Source: Pantoea sp. Cy-639
Lineage (GTDB): Bacteria > Pseudomonadota > Gammaproteobacteria > Pseudomonadales > Pseudomonadaceae
Direction of reading: 5' to 3'
Assembly: GCF_011752525.1 (NCBI RefSeq)
Contig: NZ_VWXI01000003.1
Location: forward strand, 124,001-188,000
DNA length: 64,000 bases
Of this stretch, positions 1-9,205 are shown piece by piece (position 1 is the stretch's first letter; the number at the start of each line of letters is the position of its first letter). The translations under genes and the position numbers were made by a program. A model generated the notes under the pieces. The model was not told the origin of the DNA. It saw nothing but the letters and a program-made list of their open reading frames with translations, and ran no database searches.

Positions 1-1155
1 ATCGCCAAGGTCGAGAAGACCGACCCGCTGACCGTGGTGTTCACCCTCAACAGCGTCGATGCCGCGTTCATCCAGAACATCGCCATGGCCTTCGCCTCGA
101 TCCTCTCCGCCGAATATGCCGAACACCTGCTGACCAGCGGCAAGCCCAGTGACATCAACCAGAAGCCGATCGGCACCGGGCCGTTCGTGTTCCAGCGTTA
201 TCAGAAGGATGCGCAGATCCGCTACAAGGGCAACAAGGAGTACTGGGCGCCGGAGCGCGTGAAGATCGACAACCTGATCTTCTCCATCAACGTCGACCCA
301 TCGGTACGCATCCAGAAACTGCGCAAGAACGAATGCCAGGTCACCCTGCACCCGCGCCCCGCCGACCTGCCGGCGCTCAGGCAGGACGACAAGCTGCAGG
401 TCCTGCAGCAGCCCGGTTTCAACCTCGGCTACATTGCCTACAACACCCAGCATCCGCCCTTCGACCGGCTCGACGTGCGCCAGGCCATGGACATGGCGGT
501 GAACAAGCAGGCGATCATCCAGGCCGTCTACCAGGATGCCGGCCAGGTGGCGGTCAACGCCATGCCGCCGACCCAATGGTCATATGACACGTCGCTCAAG
601 GACGCGCCCTTCGATCCGGCAAAGGCCAGGCAGATGCTCAAGCAGGCCGGCGTCAAGGAAGGCACCGAGATCACCCTGTGGGCCATGCCGGTCCAACGCC
701 CCTACAACCCCAACGCCAAGTTGATGGCCGAGATGCTCCAGGCCGACTGGAACAAGCTCGGCTTCAAGGTGCGCATCGTCAGCTACGAGTGGGGCGAGTA
801 CCTCAAGCGCATGAAAAGCGGCGAGCACGACATCGCCCTGATCGGCTGGACCGGCGACAACGGCGACCCGGACAACTGGCTCGGCACCCTGTTCAGCTGC
901 GGCGCCATCGGCAGCAACAACTACTCGCTGTGGTGCGACGCGCAATACGACACCCTGGTGAACAAAGCCAAGCAAGTCACCGATCGCGACCAGCGCATCG
1001 CCCTCTACCAACAAGCCCAGCAACGCCTCAAGCAACAGGTGCCGATCACCCCGGTGGCCCATTCCACGGTCAACCAGCCCCTCAGTGCCAACGTCAAGGA
1101 CTTCAAGGTCAGCCCCTTCGGACGCAACGTTTTTTCCGGCGTCAGCATCGATTGA
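1..1155 (+). CDS. dppA: Dipeptide ABC transporter periplasmic binding protein, 5' truncated by window edge
   Basis: The reading frame is open from base 1 and ends with TGA at 1153-1155, leaving 384 residues of a family (SBP_bac_5, DppA/OppA) that usually has about 530, so roughly 145 N-terminal residues including the signal peptide lie outside the window. It shares long stretches with the second binding protein at 2772, for example IGTGPFVFQRY and a GDNGDPDN motif near the C-terminus. It should bind peptides in the periplasm and deliver them to DppBCDF encoded downstream. The arrangement binding protein, porin, binding protein, dppBCDF resembles the P. aeruginosa dpp cluster (PA4500-PA4506, from memory). 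Exact peptide specificity cannot be read from sequence. Confidence 0.93.
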   Translation: MAKVEKTDPLTVVFTLNSVDAAFIQNIAMAFASILSAEYAEHLLTSGKPSDINQKPIGTGPFVFQRYQKDAQIRYKGNKEYWAPERVKIDNLIFSINVDPSVRIQKLRKNECQVTLHPRPADLPALRQDDKLQVLQQPGFNLGYIAYNTQHPPFDRLDVRQAMDMAVNKQAIIQAVYQDAGQVAVNAMPPTQWSYDTSLKDAPFDPAKARQMLKQAGVKEGTEITLWAMPVQRPYNPNAKLMAEMLQADWNKLGFKVRIVSYEWGEYLKRMKSGEHDIALIGWTGDNGDPDNWLGTLFSCGAIGSNNYSLWCDAQYDTLVNKAKQVTDRDQRIALYQQAQQRLKQQVPITPVAHSTVNQPLSANVKDFKVSPFGRNVFSGVSID

Positions 1156-1316
1156 CCCTGCATCGCGGGCCGGGAGTGCGACCCACTCCCGCGACCGCGT
1201 GCAGCCCGGATTTGCCTGGCGACCCCATGGCAGATGACAGCAACACCGCGTTACCGCAGCACACCCGGCCCACAAGGCCGGGGGATAACTAAAAAAATAT
1301 AAAGGGAGCTTTCATC

Positions 1317-2699
1317 TTGAGACGTACCACCACAACCACCGCACTGGCCTTGTCCGTCGGCGCCTTTTGCGCCCTCGCCCAGGCCGAACCCGCCAGCCAG
1401 GACTTTGTCCCGGTCACCGTGAAATCGACCAGCGAACAGGCCGAGGCCAAGGGCTTCCTCGACGGCCAGAGCCTGTCCGGCACCACCCGCAACTGGTACG
1501 CCCACGAACGCGCCACCCGCGCGCCACTGTGGAAGTACTACAAGGGCGACGGCAGCCGCCACCCGACCCACAGTCGTAACAACTGGGTGCAGGGCACCAT
1601 CCTCAACTACAGCTCGGGCTTCACCGAAGGCACCGTGGGCTTCGCCGTCGAGGCCGCGGCCTACAACGCCATCGCCCTCGAACGTGGCCGTGGCGACGTG
1701 GCCGGCCCCAACAACCGCACCCTGACCCACAGCGACGGCGATGTGATCGGCCAGTGGAGCAAGATGGGCCTGGGCAACGTCAAGGCCCGGGTGTCCAACA
1801 CCACCCTGACCCTCGGCCGCCAGTCGGTAGATACGCCGATGGTCGCCTACATCGGCAACCGCGCCCTGCCCTCGAGCTTCCAGGGCGCGTTCCTGCACAG
1901 CGCCGAGTTCGACAACCTGTCCTTCGACCTGGGCACCTTCGACCGTGTCTCGCCGCGTACCGAGCAAAGCCTGAGCAAGTTCCGCAGCGAGTATGGCGCC
2001 GCCGGCGTCGAGACCGACCGCGTCAGCACCGCCGGTATCAACTACCAGCCGCTCAAGAGCCTGACCACCAGCTTCTACGCCACCAAGGTCGAGGACTTCT
2101 GGAACCAGTACTACGTCGGCGCCAACCATGTGCTGGGCGACAGCTCGGTGCTGAGCCTGACCACCGGTCTGAACTACTACAAGACCGTGGACGAAGGCCG
2201 CAAGAAGATGGGCGAGATCGACAACGACACCTACAGCCTGTCGTTCGGCCTGACCCACCAGGCCCACACGCTGTCCGCCTCCTGGCAGCAGGTCAACGGC
2301 AACGAGTACTTCGACTACCTGCACGAGACCAACGGCATCTACCTGGCCAACTCCCTGCTGTCGGACTTCAACGGCCCCAACGAGAAGTCGCTGCAGATCA
2401 GCTACGTGCTGAACATGGCGCCCTACGGCGTGCCAGGCCTGAAGTTCAACCTCTACAACGCCCGCGGCTGGGGTATCGACGGTACCCATTACAAAGGCAC
2501 CGCCTATGACGTGCGCGGCATGGACGGCGAAACCCACTACGAGTGGGGCATCGGCACCAGCTACGCGGTACAGAGCGGCCCGCTGAAGGACACCAGCATC
2601 CGCGCCACCTACACCGCGCACCGTGCCAGCAAGGCCCAGGCCGACGGCAGCCTCGACGAGTTCCGCCTCGTCACCACCATTCCGTTCAACATTCTCTGA
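1317..2699 (+). CDS. opdP: OprD-family outer membrane porin (OpdP-like, peptide uptake)
   Basis: A 460-residue protein with a signal peptide of about 23 residues (hydrophobic core, cleavage after ALAQA) and the OprD-family barrel: GFLDGQSL near the N-terminus, repeated aromatic/glycine beta-strand patterns, and a terminal strand ending in FNIL. The start is a TTG at 1317 preceded by AAAGGGAG at 1300-1308; no ATG fits the signal peptide better. OprD porins are substrate-specific channels for amino acids and peptides. Its place between two dppA genes and upstream of dppBCDF points to dipeptide entry across the outer membrane, as for the glycine-glutamate porin of P. aeruginosa. The exact paralogue name is inferred from context. 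Confidence 0.9.
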   Translation: MRRTTTTTALALSVGAFCALAQAEPASQDFVPVTVKSTSEQAEAKGFLDGQSLSGTTRNWYAHERATRAPLWKYYKGDGSRHPTHSRNNWVQGTILNYSSGFTEGTVGFAVEAAAYNAIALERGRGDVAGPNNRTLTHSDGDVIGQWSKMGLGNVKARVSNTTLTLGRQSVDTPMVAYIGNRALPSSFQGAFLHSAEFDNLSFDLGTFDRVSPRTEQSLSKFRSEYGAAGVETDRVSTAGINYQPLKSLTTSFYATKVEDFWNQYYVGANHVLGDSSVLSLTTGLNYYKTVDEGRKKMGEIDNDTYSLSFGLTHQAHTLSASWQQVNGNEYFDYLHETNGIYLANSLLSDFNGPNEKSLQISYVLNMAPYGVPGLKFNLYNARGWGIDGTHYKGTAYDVRGMDGETHYEWGIGTSYAVQSGPLKDTSIRATYTAHRASKAQADGSLDEFRLVTTIPFNIL

Positions 2700-2771
2700 C
2701 CGCTGCCGCCACGGCCCGACTCCCCACGGGCCGTGGCGGCTACGCTGGAACAATGACTGCAGGGAGGTTCC

Positions 2772-4367
2772 ATGAAATCGTTACCGCTACGCGCTGCCCT
2801 GGCAGCGGTCATCCTGGGCGCAGCGTCGAACCTGGCGGCCAAGCCACTGGTGGTGTGCACCGAGGCAAGCCCGGAAGGCTTCGACACCGTCCAGTACACC
2901 ACCGCCGTCACCGCCGATGCCTCGGCCGAGGCCCTCTTCAATCGCCTGGTCGACTTCAAGCCCGGGACCACCGAGATCCAGCCGGCCCTGGCCGAGCGCT
3001 GGGACATCAGCCCGGACGGGCGGGTCTACACCTTCCACCTGCGTGAAGGGGTCAAGTTCCACACCACCGACTATTTCACCCCGACTCGCGACTTCAACGC
3101 CGACGACGTGCTGTGGAGTCTCAATCGCCAGCTTCGGCCGGATCACCCCTGGCACGACAAGACCAGCATCGGCTACCCCTATTTCGAGAGCATGGCCTTC
3201 AAGGAACTGCTCAAGTCGGTGGAAAAGACCGACGACCACACCGTGGTGATCACCCTCAATCGGCCCGAGGCGCCCTTCCTGCGCGACCTGGCCATGGCCT
3301 TCACCTCGATCTACTCCGCCGAATACGGCGACCAGTTGCTCAAGGCTGGCAAGACCGGCGACCTCAACAGCAAGCCGATCGGCACCGGGCCGTTCGTGTT
3401 CCAGCGCTACAGCAAGGATGCCCAGGTCCGCTACAAGCCCAACCCGGACTACTTCCGCGGCAAGCCGCCGAGCGACGGGCTGATCTTCGTCATCGCCACC
3501 GACAGCAACGTGCGCCTGCAGAAGCTGCGCGCCAATGAATGCCAGATCGCCCTGTACCCCAAGCCTGACGACGTACCGGGCATCAAGACCGATCCCAAGC
3601 TCAAGGTCGCCGAGATCGAGGCGCTGGTCACCGCCTACATCTCGATGAACACCGAGCACAAGTACCTGAGCGACGTGCGCGTGCGCAAGGCGATCGACAT
3701 GGCCTTCGACCGCCAGACCCACGTCGACCAGCTGTTCGGCAAGGGCAATGCCCTGGTCGGGGTCAACCCCTATCCGCCGACCCTGATCGGCTACAACACC
3801 GACAACAAGAACCCGCCCCATGACCTGGACAAGGCCCGCGCCCTGCTCAAGGAAGCCGGCGTGCCGGAAGGCACGGTGATCACCCTGTTCACCCGCAACG
3901 GCGGCGGCCCGACCAACCCCAACCCGCGCCTGTCCGCCGAAATGCTGCAGTCCGACCTCGCCAAGATCGGCATCAAGCTCGACATCCGCGTGATGGAGTG
4001 GGCCGAAATGCTGCGTCGCGCCAAGAAGGGCGAGGCCGACCTGGTCTCGGCGGGCTGGGCCGGCGACAACGGCGACCCGGACAACTTCCTCACTCCCATG
4101 CTCAGCTGCGATGCGGCAAAGAGCGGCGAGAACTACGCACGCTGGTGCAACCCGAAATTCCAGGACCTGATCACCCGGGCCCGCGAGGTGATCGACAACG
4201 ACGAGCGCGCCAAGCTCTATAACGAGGCTTTGGCGGTGTACGATGAGGACCAGCCCTGGATCAGCATGGCCCACCCGAAGATGTTCACCGCCATGCGCGA
4301 GAACGTGGAGGGGTATGTGATCAACCCACTGACCAACAACAACTTCGCCACCACCAAGGTGAAGTAG
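2772..4367 (+). CDS. dppA: Dipeptide ABC transporter periplasmic binding protein (second copy)
   Basis: A 531-residue SBP_bac_5 protein with a cleavable signal peptide of about 23 residues (ending SNLAA) followed by KPLVVCTEASPEGFD, the usual mature start of DppA-type proteins. A GGAGG-like site (AGGGAGG, 2760-2766) precedes ATG 2772. It lies 72 bp after the porin and 76 bp before dppB, so it is the binding protein closest to the transporter core. It is a clear paralogue of the truncated gene at the left edge, suggesting two binding proteins of different specificity that share one permease. Peptide or heme-precursor specificity is not decidable here. Confidence 0.95.
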   Translation: MKSLPLRAALAAVILGAASNLAAKPLVVCTEASPEGFDTVQYTTAVTADASAEALFNRLVDFKPGTTEIQPALAERWDISPDGRVYTFHLREGVKFHTTDYFTPTRDFNADDVLWSLNRQLRPDHPWHDKTSIGYPYFESMAFKELLKSVEKTDDHTVVITLNRPEAPFLRDLAMAFTSIYSAEYGDQLLKAGKTGDLNSKPIGTGPFVFQRYSKDAQVRYKPNPDYFRGKPPSDGLIFVIATDSNVRLQKLRANECQIALYPKPDDVPGIKTDPKLKVAEIEALVTAYISMNTEHKYLSDVRVRKAIDMAFDRQTHVDQLFGKGNALVGVNPYPPTLIGYNTDNKNPPHDLDKARALLKEAGVPEGTVITLFTRNGGGPTNPNPRLSAEMLQSDLAKIGIKLDIRVMEWAEMLRRAKKGEADLVSAGWAGDNGDPDNFLTPMLSCDAAKSGENYARWCNPKFQDLITRAREVIDNDERAKLYNEALAVYDEDQPWISMAHPKMFTAMRENVEGYVINPLTNNNFATTKVK

Positions 4368-4443
4368 AACAACAACGACCGCCGGCAGCCTGCACGGGAG
4401 CCGGCGGCACTGCCTTTACCGGCTGGATGAGGTACCCACGAAA

Positions 4444-5454
4444 ATGTTGAGTTTTATTGCCCGGCGCCTGGGCTTGTTGATTCCGACCTTCTTCGGCATC
4501 ACCCTGCTGACCTTCGCGCTCATACGCCTGATCCCCGGCGACCCGGTGGAAGTGATGATGGGCGAACGCAGGGTCGACCCCGAAATGCACGCCCAGGCCA
4601 TGGAGCGCCTAGGCCTGAACAAACCCTTGCCGGTCCAGTACCTGGACTACATCGGCAAGCTCGCCCACGGTGACCTCGGCGAGTCGCTGCGCTCGCGTGA
4701 AAGTGTCTGGGGCGAATTCTCCACGCTGTTCCCGGCCACCCTCGAACTGTCCATGGCCGCCCTGCTGTTCGCCGGCGTCGTCGGCCTGCTGGCCGGCGTG
4801 ATCGCCGCGCTCAAGCGTGGCTCGCTGTTCGACCACGGGGTGATGGGCATCTCGTTGGCGGGCTATTCAATGCCCATCTTCTGGTGGGGCCTGATCCTGA
4901 TCATGTTCTTCTCCGTGAGCCTGGGCTGGACCCCTGTCACCGGGCGCATCGACGCGCTCATGGATATCGAGCCGAAGACCGGCTTCATGCTCATCGACAG
5001 CCTGCTCAGCGATGAGGAAGGGGCATTCAAGGACGCGCTGAAGCACCTCATCCTGCCGGCCATCGTCCTGGGCACCATCCCGCTGGCGGTGATCGCCCGC
5101 ATGACCCGCTCGTCGATGCTCGAAGTGCTGCGCGAGGACTACATCCGTACCGCCCGCGCCAAGGGCCTTTCGCCCGCCCGTGTGATCTTCATCCATGGCC
5201 TGCGCAACGCGCTGATCCCGGTGCTCACGGTGGTCGGCCTGCAGGTCGGCACGTTGCTGGCCGGCGCCGTGCTCACCGAAACCATCTTCTCCTGGCCGGG
5301 CATCGGCAAATGGCTGATCGAAGCCATCGGTGCACGCGACTACCCCGTGGTGCAGAACGGCATCCTGTTGATCGCCTGCATGGTGATCCTGGTCAACTTC
5401 GTCGTGGACATCCTCTACGGCCTGGTCAACCCACGCATTCGCCATCAGCGCTGA
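4444..5454 (+). CDS. dppB: Dipeptide ABC transporter permease DppB
   Basis: A 336-residue inner membrane permease of the DppB/OppB type. An N-terminal transmembrane segment (about residues 9-30, LGLLIPTFFGITLLTFALI) is followed by a periplasmic region with the family sequence RLIPGDPVEVM and then the BPD_transp_1 domain with further membrane spans. The cytoplasmic EAA-like loop that contacts the ATPases is visible as RTARAKGLSPARVIFIHGLRN. It forms the translocation pore with DppC; dppC starts 10 bp after the stop. Length is standard for the family. Confidence 0.96.
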   Translation: MLSFIARRLGLLIPTFFGITLLTFALIRLIPGDPVEVMMGERRVDPEMHAQAMERLGLNKPLPVQYLDYIGKLAHGDLGESLRSRESVWGEFSTLFPATLELSMAALLFAGVVGLLAGVIAALKRGSLFDHGVMGISLAGYSMPIFWWGLILIMFFSVSLGWTPVTGRIDALMDIEPKTGFMLIDSLLSDEEGAFKDALKHLILPAIVLGTIPLAVIARMTRSSMLEVLREDYIRTARAKGLSPARVIFIHGLRNALIPVLTVVGLQVGTLLAGAVLTETIFSWPGIGKWLIEAIGARDYPVVQNGILLIACMVILVNFVVDILYGLVNPRIRHQR

Positions 5455-5464
5455 GGATTCCATC

Positions 5465-6391
5465 ATGACCAGCCCGATCCCGAAGTCAGTCACCCCGTCC
5501 AGCGCGGTTGACCAAAGTTTGCTCTACCCTTCGCCGTACAAAGAGTTCTGGCAGGCCTTCTCGCGCAACAAAGGCGCAGTCGTGGGCCTGCTGTTCATGT
5601 GCCTGGTGGTGTTCTGCGCCTTGTTCGCCCCGTGGATCACGCCGCACAACCCCAGCGAGCAATACCGCGATTTCCTGCTCACCCCGCCGGCGTGGCTGGA
5701 AGGTGGCACCTGGCAGTTCATCCTCGGCACTGACGAACTGGGCCGCGACCTGCTTTCCCGCTTGATTCAGGGCGCACGCCTGTCGATGCTGATCGGCCTG
5801 TCGTCGGTGGTGATATCGCTGATCCCCGGTATCTTCCTCGGCCTGCTCGCCGGCTTCTTCCCACGGCTCATCGGCCCCTCGATCATGCGCCTGATGGACG
5901 TGATGCTGGCGCTGCCTTCGCTGCTGCTGGCCGTCGCCATCGTCGCCATCCTCGGCCCAGGCCTGATCAACACGGTGATCGCCATCGCCATCGTCTCGCT
6001 GCCGTCGTACGTACGCCTGACCCGCGCCGCGGTGATGGGCGAGCTGAACCGCGACTACGTGACCGCCGCGCGCCTCGCCGGTGCCAGCCTGCCACGGCTG
6101 ATGTTCATCACCGTGCTGCCCAACTGCATGGCGCCGCTGATCGTCCAGGCCACCTTGAGCTTCTCCTCGGCGATTCTCGATGCCGCGGCCCTGGGCTTCC
6201 TCGGCCTCGGCGTGCAACCGCCGACCCCGGAGTGGGGCACCATGCTGGCCTCGGCCCGCGACTACATCGAACGCGCCTGGTGGGTGGTGAGCCTGCCCGG
6301 CCTGACCATTTTGCTCAGTGTGCTGGCAATCAACCTGATGGGTGACGGACTGCGCGACGCGCTGGACCCGAAACTCAAGAATGCCGCCTGA
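5465..6391 (+). CDS. dppC: Dipeptide ABC transporter permease DppC
   Basis: A 308-residue permease of the DppC/OppC type: a first membrane helix near residues 37-58, the conserved [21 protein letters not shown] stretch in shortened form (GTDELGRD), and the EAA loop [20 protein letters not shown] before the last spans. A weak purine site (TGAGGA) lies just before ATG 5465, overlapping the dppB stop region. It pairs with DppB. The next gene, dppD, begins 10 bp after its stop, so the genes are surely co-transcribed. Confidence 0.96.
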   Translation: MTSPIPKSVTPSSAVDQSLLYPSPYKEFWQAFSRNKGAVVGLLFMCLVVFCALFAPWITPHNPSEQYRDFLLTPPAWLEGGTWQFILGTDELGRDLLSRLIQGARLSMLIGLSSVVISLIPGIFLGLLAGFFPRLIGPSIMRLMDVMLALPSLLLAVAIVAILGPGLINTVIAIAIVSLPSYVRLTRAAVMGELNRDYVTAARLAGASLPRLMFITVLPNCMAPLIVQATLSFSSAILDAAALGFLGLGVQPPTPEWGTMLASARDYIERAWWVVSLPGLTILLSVLAINLMGDGLRDALDPKLKNAA

Positions 6392-6401
6392 GGAGATCGC
6401 C

Positions 6402-7370
6402 ATGTCACTGTTGCAGATCAACAACCTGAACGTGCGCTTCGGCGACGCCAACGCGGTACCCGTGGTCGATGGCCTGGACCTGGCGGTGGACGCCGGCGAG
6501 ATCCTCGCCATCGTCGGCGAATCCGGCTCCGGCAAGTCAGTCACCATGATGGCCCTGATGGGCCTGATCGATGCGCCCGGACGCATCACCGCCGATGCGC
6601 TCAACTTCGACGGCACCGACATGCTCAAGCTCAGCGGCCGGCAACGGCGCAAAGTGGTGGGCAAGGACATCGCCATGGTCTTCCAGGACCCGATGACCGC
6701 GCTCAACCCCAGCTATACCGTCGGCTACCAGATCGAGGAGGTGCTGCGCCAGCACCTTGGTCTCAAGGGCAAGGCCGCGCGCCAGCGCGCGCTGGAGCTG
6801 CTGAAGAAGGTCGAGATCCCGGCCGCCGAAAGCCGCCTGGACGCCTATCCGCACCAGTTGTCCGGTGGCATGAGCCAGCGCGTGGCGATCGCCATGGCCA
6901 TCGCCGGCGAGCCCAAGCTGCTGATCGCCGACGAACCGACCACCGCGCTGGACGTGACCATCCAGGCGCAGATCATGGAACTGCTGGTCAACCTGCAGAA
7001 GGAGCGCAACATGGCGCTCATCCTGATCACCCACGACCTGGCCGTGGTCGCCGAAACCGCCAAGCGTGTGTGCGTGATGTATGCCGGCCAGGCCGTCGAA
7101 GTGGGCCAGGTGCCGGAGTTGTTCGACATTCCTGCCCATCCCTACAGCGAAGCGCTGCTGGCGGCGATTCCCGAGCACAGCATCGGCGCCGAGCGCCTGG
7201 CCACCCTGCCCGGCATCGTCCCCGGCCGCTATGACCGGCCGCAGGGCTGCCTGCTGTCGCCACGCTGCCCCTATGTGCAGGAGAGCTGCCGCCGGCAGCG
7301 TCCAACCCTCGACCCGCAGGCTCACAGCCTGGTGCGTTGCTTCTATCCGCTGAACCAGGAGGTGGCGTGA
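6402..7370 (+). CDS. dppD: Dipeptide ABC transporter ATP-binding protein DppD
   Basis: A 322-residue cytoplasmic ATPase. Walker [10 protein letters not shown]-loop [15 protein letters not shown] signature LSGGMSQR, Walker [13 protein letters not shown] and the switch histidine in [11 protein letters not shown] are all present, followed by the C-terminal oligopeptide/dipeptide transporter extension with the cysteines of CLLSPRCPY. The start is ATG 6402 with GAGGAG 10 bases upstream; an in-frame ATG at 6342 lies inside dppC and is not used. Its stop overlaps the start of dppF (ATGA), implying translational coupling and a DppD-DppF heterodimer. Confidence 0.96.
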   Translation: MSLLQINNLNVRFGDANAVPVVDGLDLAVDAGEILAIVGESGSGKSVTMMALMGLIDAPGRITADALNFDGTDMLKLSGRQRRKVVGKDIAMVFQDPMTALNPSYTVGYQIEEVLRQHLGLKGKAARQRALELLKKVEIPAAESRLDAYPHQLSGGMSQRVAIAMAIAGEPKLLIADEPTTALDVTIQAQIMELLVNLQKERNMALILITHDLAVVAETAKRVCVMYAGQAVEVGQVPELFDIPAHPYSEALLAAIPEHSIGAERLATLPGIVPGRYDRPQGCLLSPRCPYVQESCRRQRPTLDPQAHSLVRCFYPLNQEVA

Positions 7371-8338
7371 TGGCCGTCGTTCTTTCCGCCCGCGAGCTGA
7401 CCCGCCACTACGAAGTCTCCCGCGGCCTGTTCAAGGGCCACGCGCTGGTCCGTGCGCTCAACGGCGTGTCGTTCGAACTGGAGGCCGGCAAGACCCTGGC
7501 CGTGGTGGGCGAGTCCGGCTGTGGCAAGTCCACCCTGGCCCGCGCCCTGACCCTGATCGAGGACCCGTCCTCCGGCTCGCTGCAAATCGCCGGCCATGAG
7601 GTCAAGGGCGCCAGCAAGGAGCAGCGCAAGCAGTTGCGCCGCGACGTGCAGATGGTGTTCCAGAGCCCCTACGCCTCGCTCAATCCACGGCAGAAGATCG
7701 GCGACCAACTGGCCGAGCCGCTGCTGATCAACACTTCGCTGAGCAAGGCCGAGCGCCGCGAGAAAGTGCAGAAGATGATGGAGCAGGTGGGCCTGCGCCC
7801 CGAGCACTACCAGCGTTATCCGCACATGTTCTCCGGCGGTCAGCGTCAGCGCATCGCCCTGGCCCGGGCGATGATGCTGCAACCCAAGGTGCTGGTGGCG
7901 GACGAACCGACTTCGGCGCTGGACGTGTCGATCCAGGCCCAGGTGCTGAACCTGTTCATGGACCTGCAGAAGGAGTTCAACACCGCCTACGTGTTCATCT
8001 CCCACAACCTGGCGGTGGTGCGCCATGTGGCCGACCAGGTGCTGGTGATGTACCTGGGGCGCCCTGCGGAGATGGGGCCGAAGGAGGATATCTACGAGAA
8101 GCCGCTGCACCCCTATACCCAAGCGCTGCTGTCGGCGACACCGGCGATTCACCCGGACCCGCTGAAGCCGAAGATCCGCATTGCCGGTGAGCTGCCCAAC
8201 CCACTGAATCCACCGGATGGGTGTGCGTTTCACAAACGTTGCCCGCATGCGACAGAGCGCTGTGCCACGGAGGTGCCGGCGTTGCGTCAGGTGAGTACCC
8301 GGCAGGTGGCTTGCCATTATGCCGAGCAGTTCCTCTAG
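7370..8338 (+). CDS. dppF: Dipeptide ABC transporter ATP-binding protein DppF
   Basis: A 322-residue ATPase partner of DppD with Walker A GESGCGKST, signature FSGGQRQRIALARA, Walker B VLVADEPTSALD and the H-loop VFISHNLAVV, plus the C-terminal cysteine-containing oligo_HPY extension (CAFHKRCPHATERC). ATG 7370 overlaps the dppD stop. This is the last gene of the operon; after TAG 8336-8338 comes a REP palindrome pair. The set dppBCDF is intact and of normal length. Confidence 0.96.
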   Translation: MAVVLSARELTRHYEVSRGLFKGHALVRALNGVSFELEAGKTLAVVGESGCGKSTLARALTLIEDPSSGSLQIAGHEVKGASKEQRKQLRRDVQMVFQSPYASLNPRQKIGDQLAEPLLINTSLSKAERREKVQKMMEQVGLRPEHYQRYPHMFSGGQRQRIALARAMMLQPKVLVADEPTSALDVSIQAQVLNLFMDLQKEFNTAYVFISHNLAVVRHVADQVLVMYLGRPAEMGPKEDIYEKPLHPYTQALLSATPAIHPDPLKPKIRIAGELPNPLNPPDGCAFHKRCPHATERCATEVPALRQVSTRQVACHYAEQFL

Positions 8339-8350
8339 ATCGGCGTGAGC

Positions 8351-8453
8351 TTCTTCGCGGGTAAACCCGCTCCCACAGGTCTTGCGCAGCATTCGAAATC
8401 TGTGCAGTCCCTGTGGGAGCGGGTTTACCCGCGAAGGGCCGCAAAGCGGCCCC
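8351..8453. repeat. REP-like palindrome pair downstream of dppF
   Basis: Two copies of a Pseudomonas REP-type motif face each other: TTCGCGGGTAAACCCGC at 8354-8370 and its inverse at 8419-8435, each joined to a TCCCACAG/CTGTGGGA arm. The second copy continues into a short hairpin GGGCCGCAAAGCGGCCC (8437-8453). Such inverted REP pairs are typical intergenic elements of the P. putida group and may stabilise or terminate the dpp transcript. No T-run follows, so a classical terminator is not claimed. Confidence 0.8.
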
Positions 8454-8466
8454 GGTATTTCAGTGC
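8428..8466. repeat. Left copy of a perfect 39-bp direct repeat flanking the Rhs locus
   Basis: Bases 8428-8466 are identical to 14535-14573 in the same orientation. The repeat begins within the REP palindrome (CCCGCGAAGG), passes through the GGGCCGCAAAGCGGCCC hairpin and runs 13 bases past it (GGTATTTCAGTGC). The copies are 6107 bp apart and bracket the whole Rhs locus. It may be two copies of one REP family, or the footprint of recombination. Confidence 0.75.
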
Positions 8467-8584
8467 TGCCACGCATGCATTTCTCTCTTAGCTCCTACGA
8501 CTCTACGCTCATCCTGACATTGTTATCTTCATAATATTTTTCCGTATAGCGACCTTTCCCCAAGGTTGTCTCACCGTGCACCGC

Positions 8585-8800
8585 TTACCAATTTCTGCCC
8601 TCATCCGTCACCTCGCTGATCTTTACGGTTCTATTGATGAAAGAGAGCTTGTCATCAACCAGCTCACACACAACCAATCCATTATCTTGTAGAAATTTGA
8701 AAAGATATCGAAAACCTTCCTCTGCACGCAGCTGCCACGCTGGCATTTCTGAGTAGGCACCAACTATTTCATCTACATTCCAAAGAATATAATCATCCAT
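8585..8800 (-). pseudogene. Truncated orphan copy of the Rhs immunity gene
   Basis: This 71-residue frame is a diverged, shortened copy of the candidate immunity protein at 9206-9538: both start with DDY..W..D..V..YE/S..P.WQ, share the central FKFLQDNGL / FVFLERNNL segment, and reach the same KISEVTDEG / MNSEITEEG motif, after which this copy stops (RNW then TAA) while the other runs 40 residues more. It sits immediately behind a decayed toxin tip whose stop codon is one base before this ATG, as expected for a displaced toxin-immunity cassette. It could still protect against a related toxin, or be dead; sequence alone cannot say. Confidence 0.6.
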
Positions 8801-8801
8801 A

Positions 8802-9066
8802 TTACGGCCTCCTCACAAGTTCAGAAATCCCGACAACTGTCACCAGATCCCCTGTGGCCCTGTCTTTCACAAACGTTCCACCTTTGGCTCTAATCCTAAT
8901 TCCTTTCTAAATATGCGCCTGTTTGTCAGCGGCCATGCTGGCAACCTCATACGCAGTGGCCTGCCTACTTTCAATCACTACAATATCCGCACACCGGCGT
9001 TCTTTCACATCAGTATCGACAACCGACCTTCTGTCAGATCCGCGCAAGTAACACTCACTCTGGATT
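8802..9066 (-). pseudogene. Decayed Rhs C-terminal toxin tip
   Basis: Translation of the minus strand gives an 88-codon frame homologous to the tip of the intact Rhs protein: IQSECYLRG, then CADIVVIESRQATAYEV, then KGGTFVKDRATGDL, matching IQSECYLRD, VDTAVIENGQATTYEV and KGGTFVKDRSTGEL of the live gene. A TAG stop interrupts it at 8907-8909, and the C-terminal tail differs. It has no start codon of its own. The acidic residues of the presumed active site (D of ADIVVI, E of AYEV) persist. This is a former toxin cassette pushed downstream when a new tip was acquired, a known mode of Rhs evolution. Confidence 0.75.
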
Positions 9067-9150
9067 AATGGACACCGGTATACTCGCGCAGTAGGTTGTT
9101 ACGACGCCGGGCGCTTTCCAACTGACGGCCCTGAGAAAGTATGCGCAATT
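9067..9150 (-). pseudogene. Scrap of Rhs core repeat fused out of frame to the old tip
   Basis: Minus-strand translation of this stretch reads SQGRQLESARRRNNLLREY followed by TGVH and a TAA at 9065-9067. It matches the intact Rhs core region RPLESDPRRNKLMDNLLREY encoded near 10680-10770, but here it joins the toxin remnant directly and in another frame, so several hundred bases of core (including the DPxGL junction) have been deleted. It shows that the downstream cassette was once attached to an Rhs core. Confidence 0.65.
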
Positions 9151-9205
9151 CAGAAAAGCGAACCACATATTGATTACAACCACAATAGGCTGCCTTCCTT
9201 AGTCG

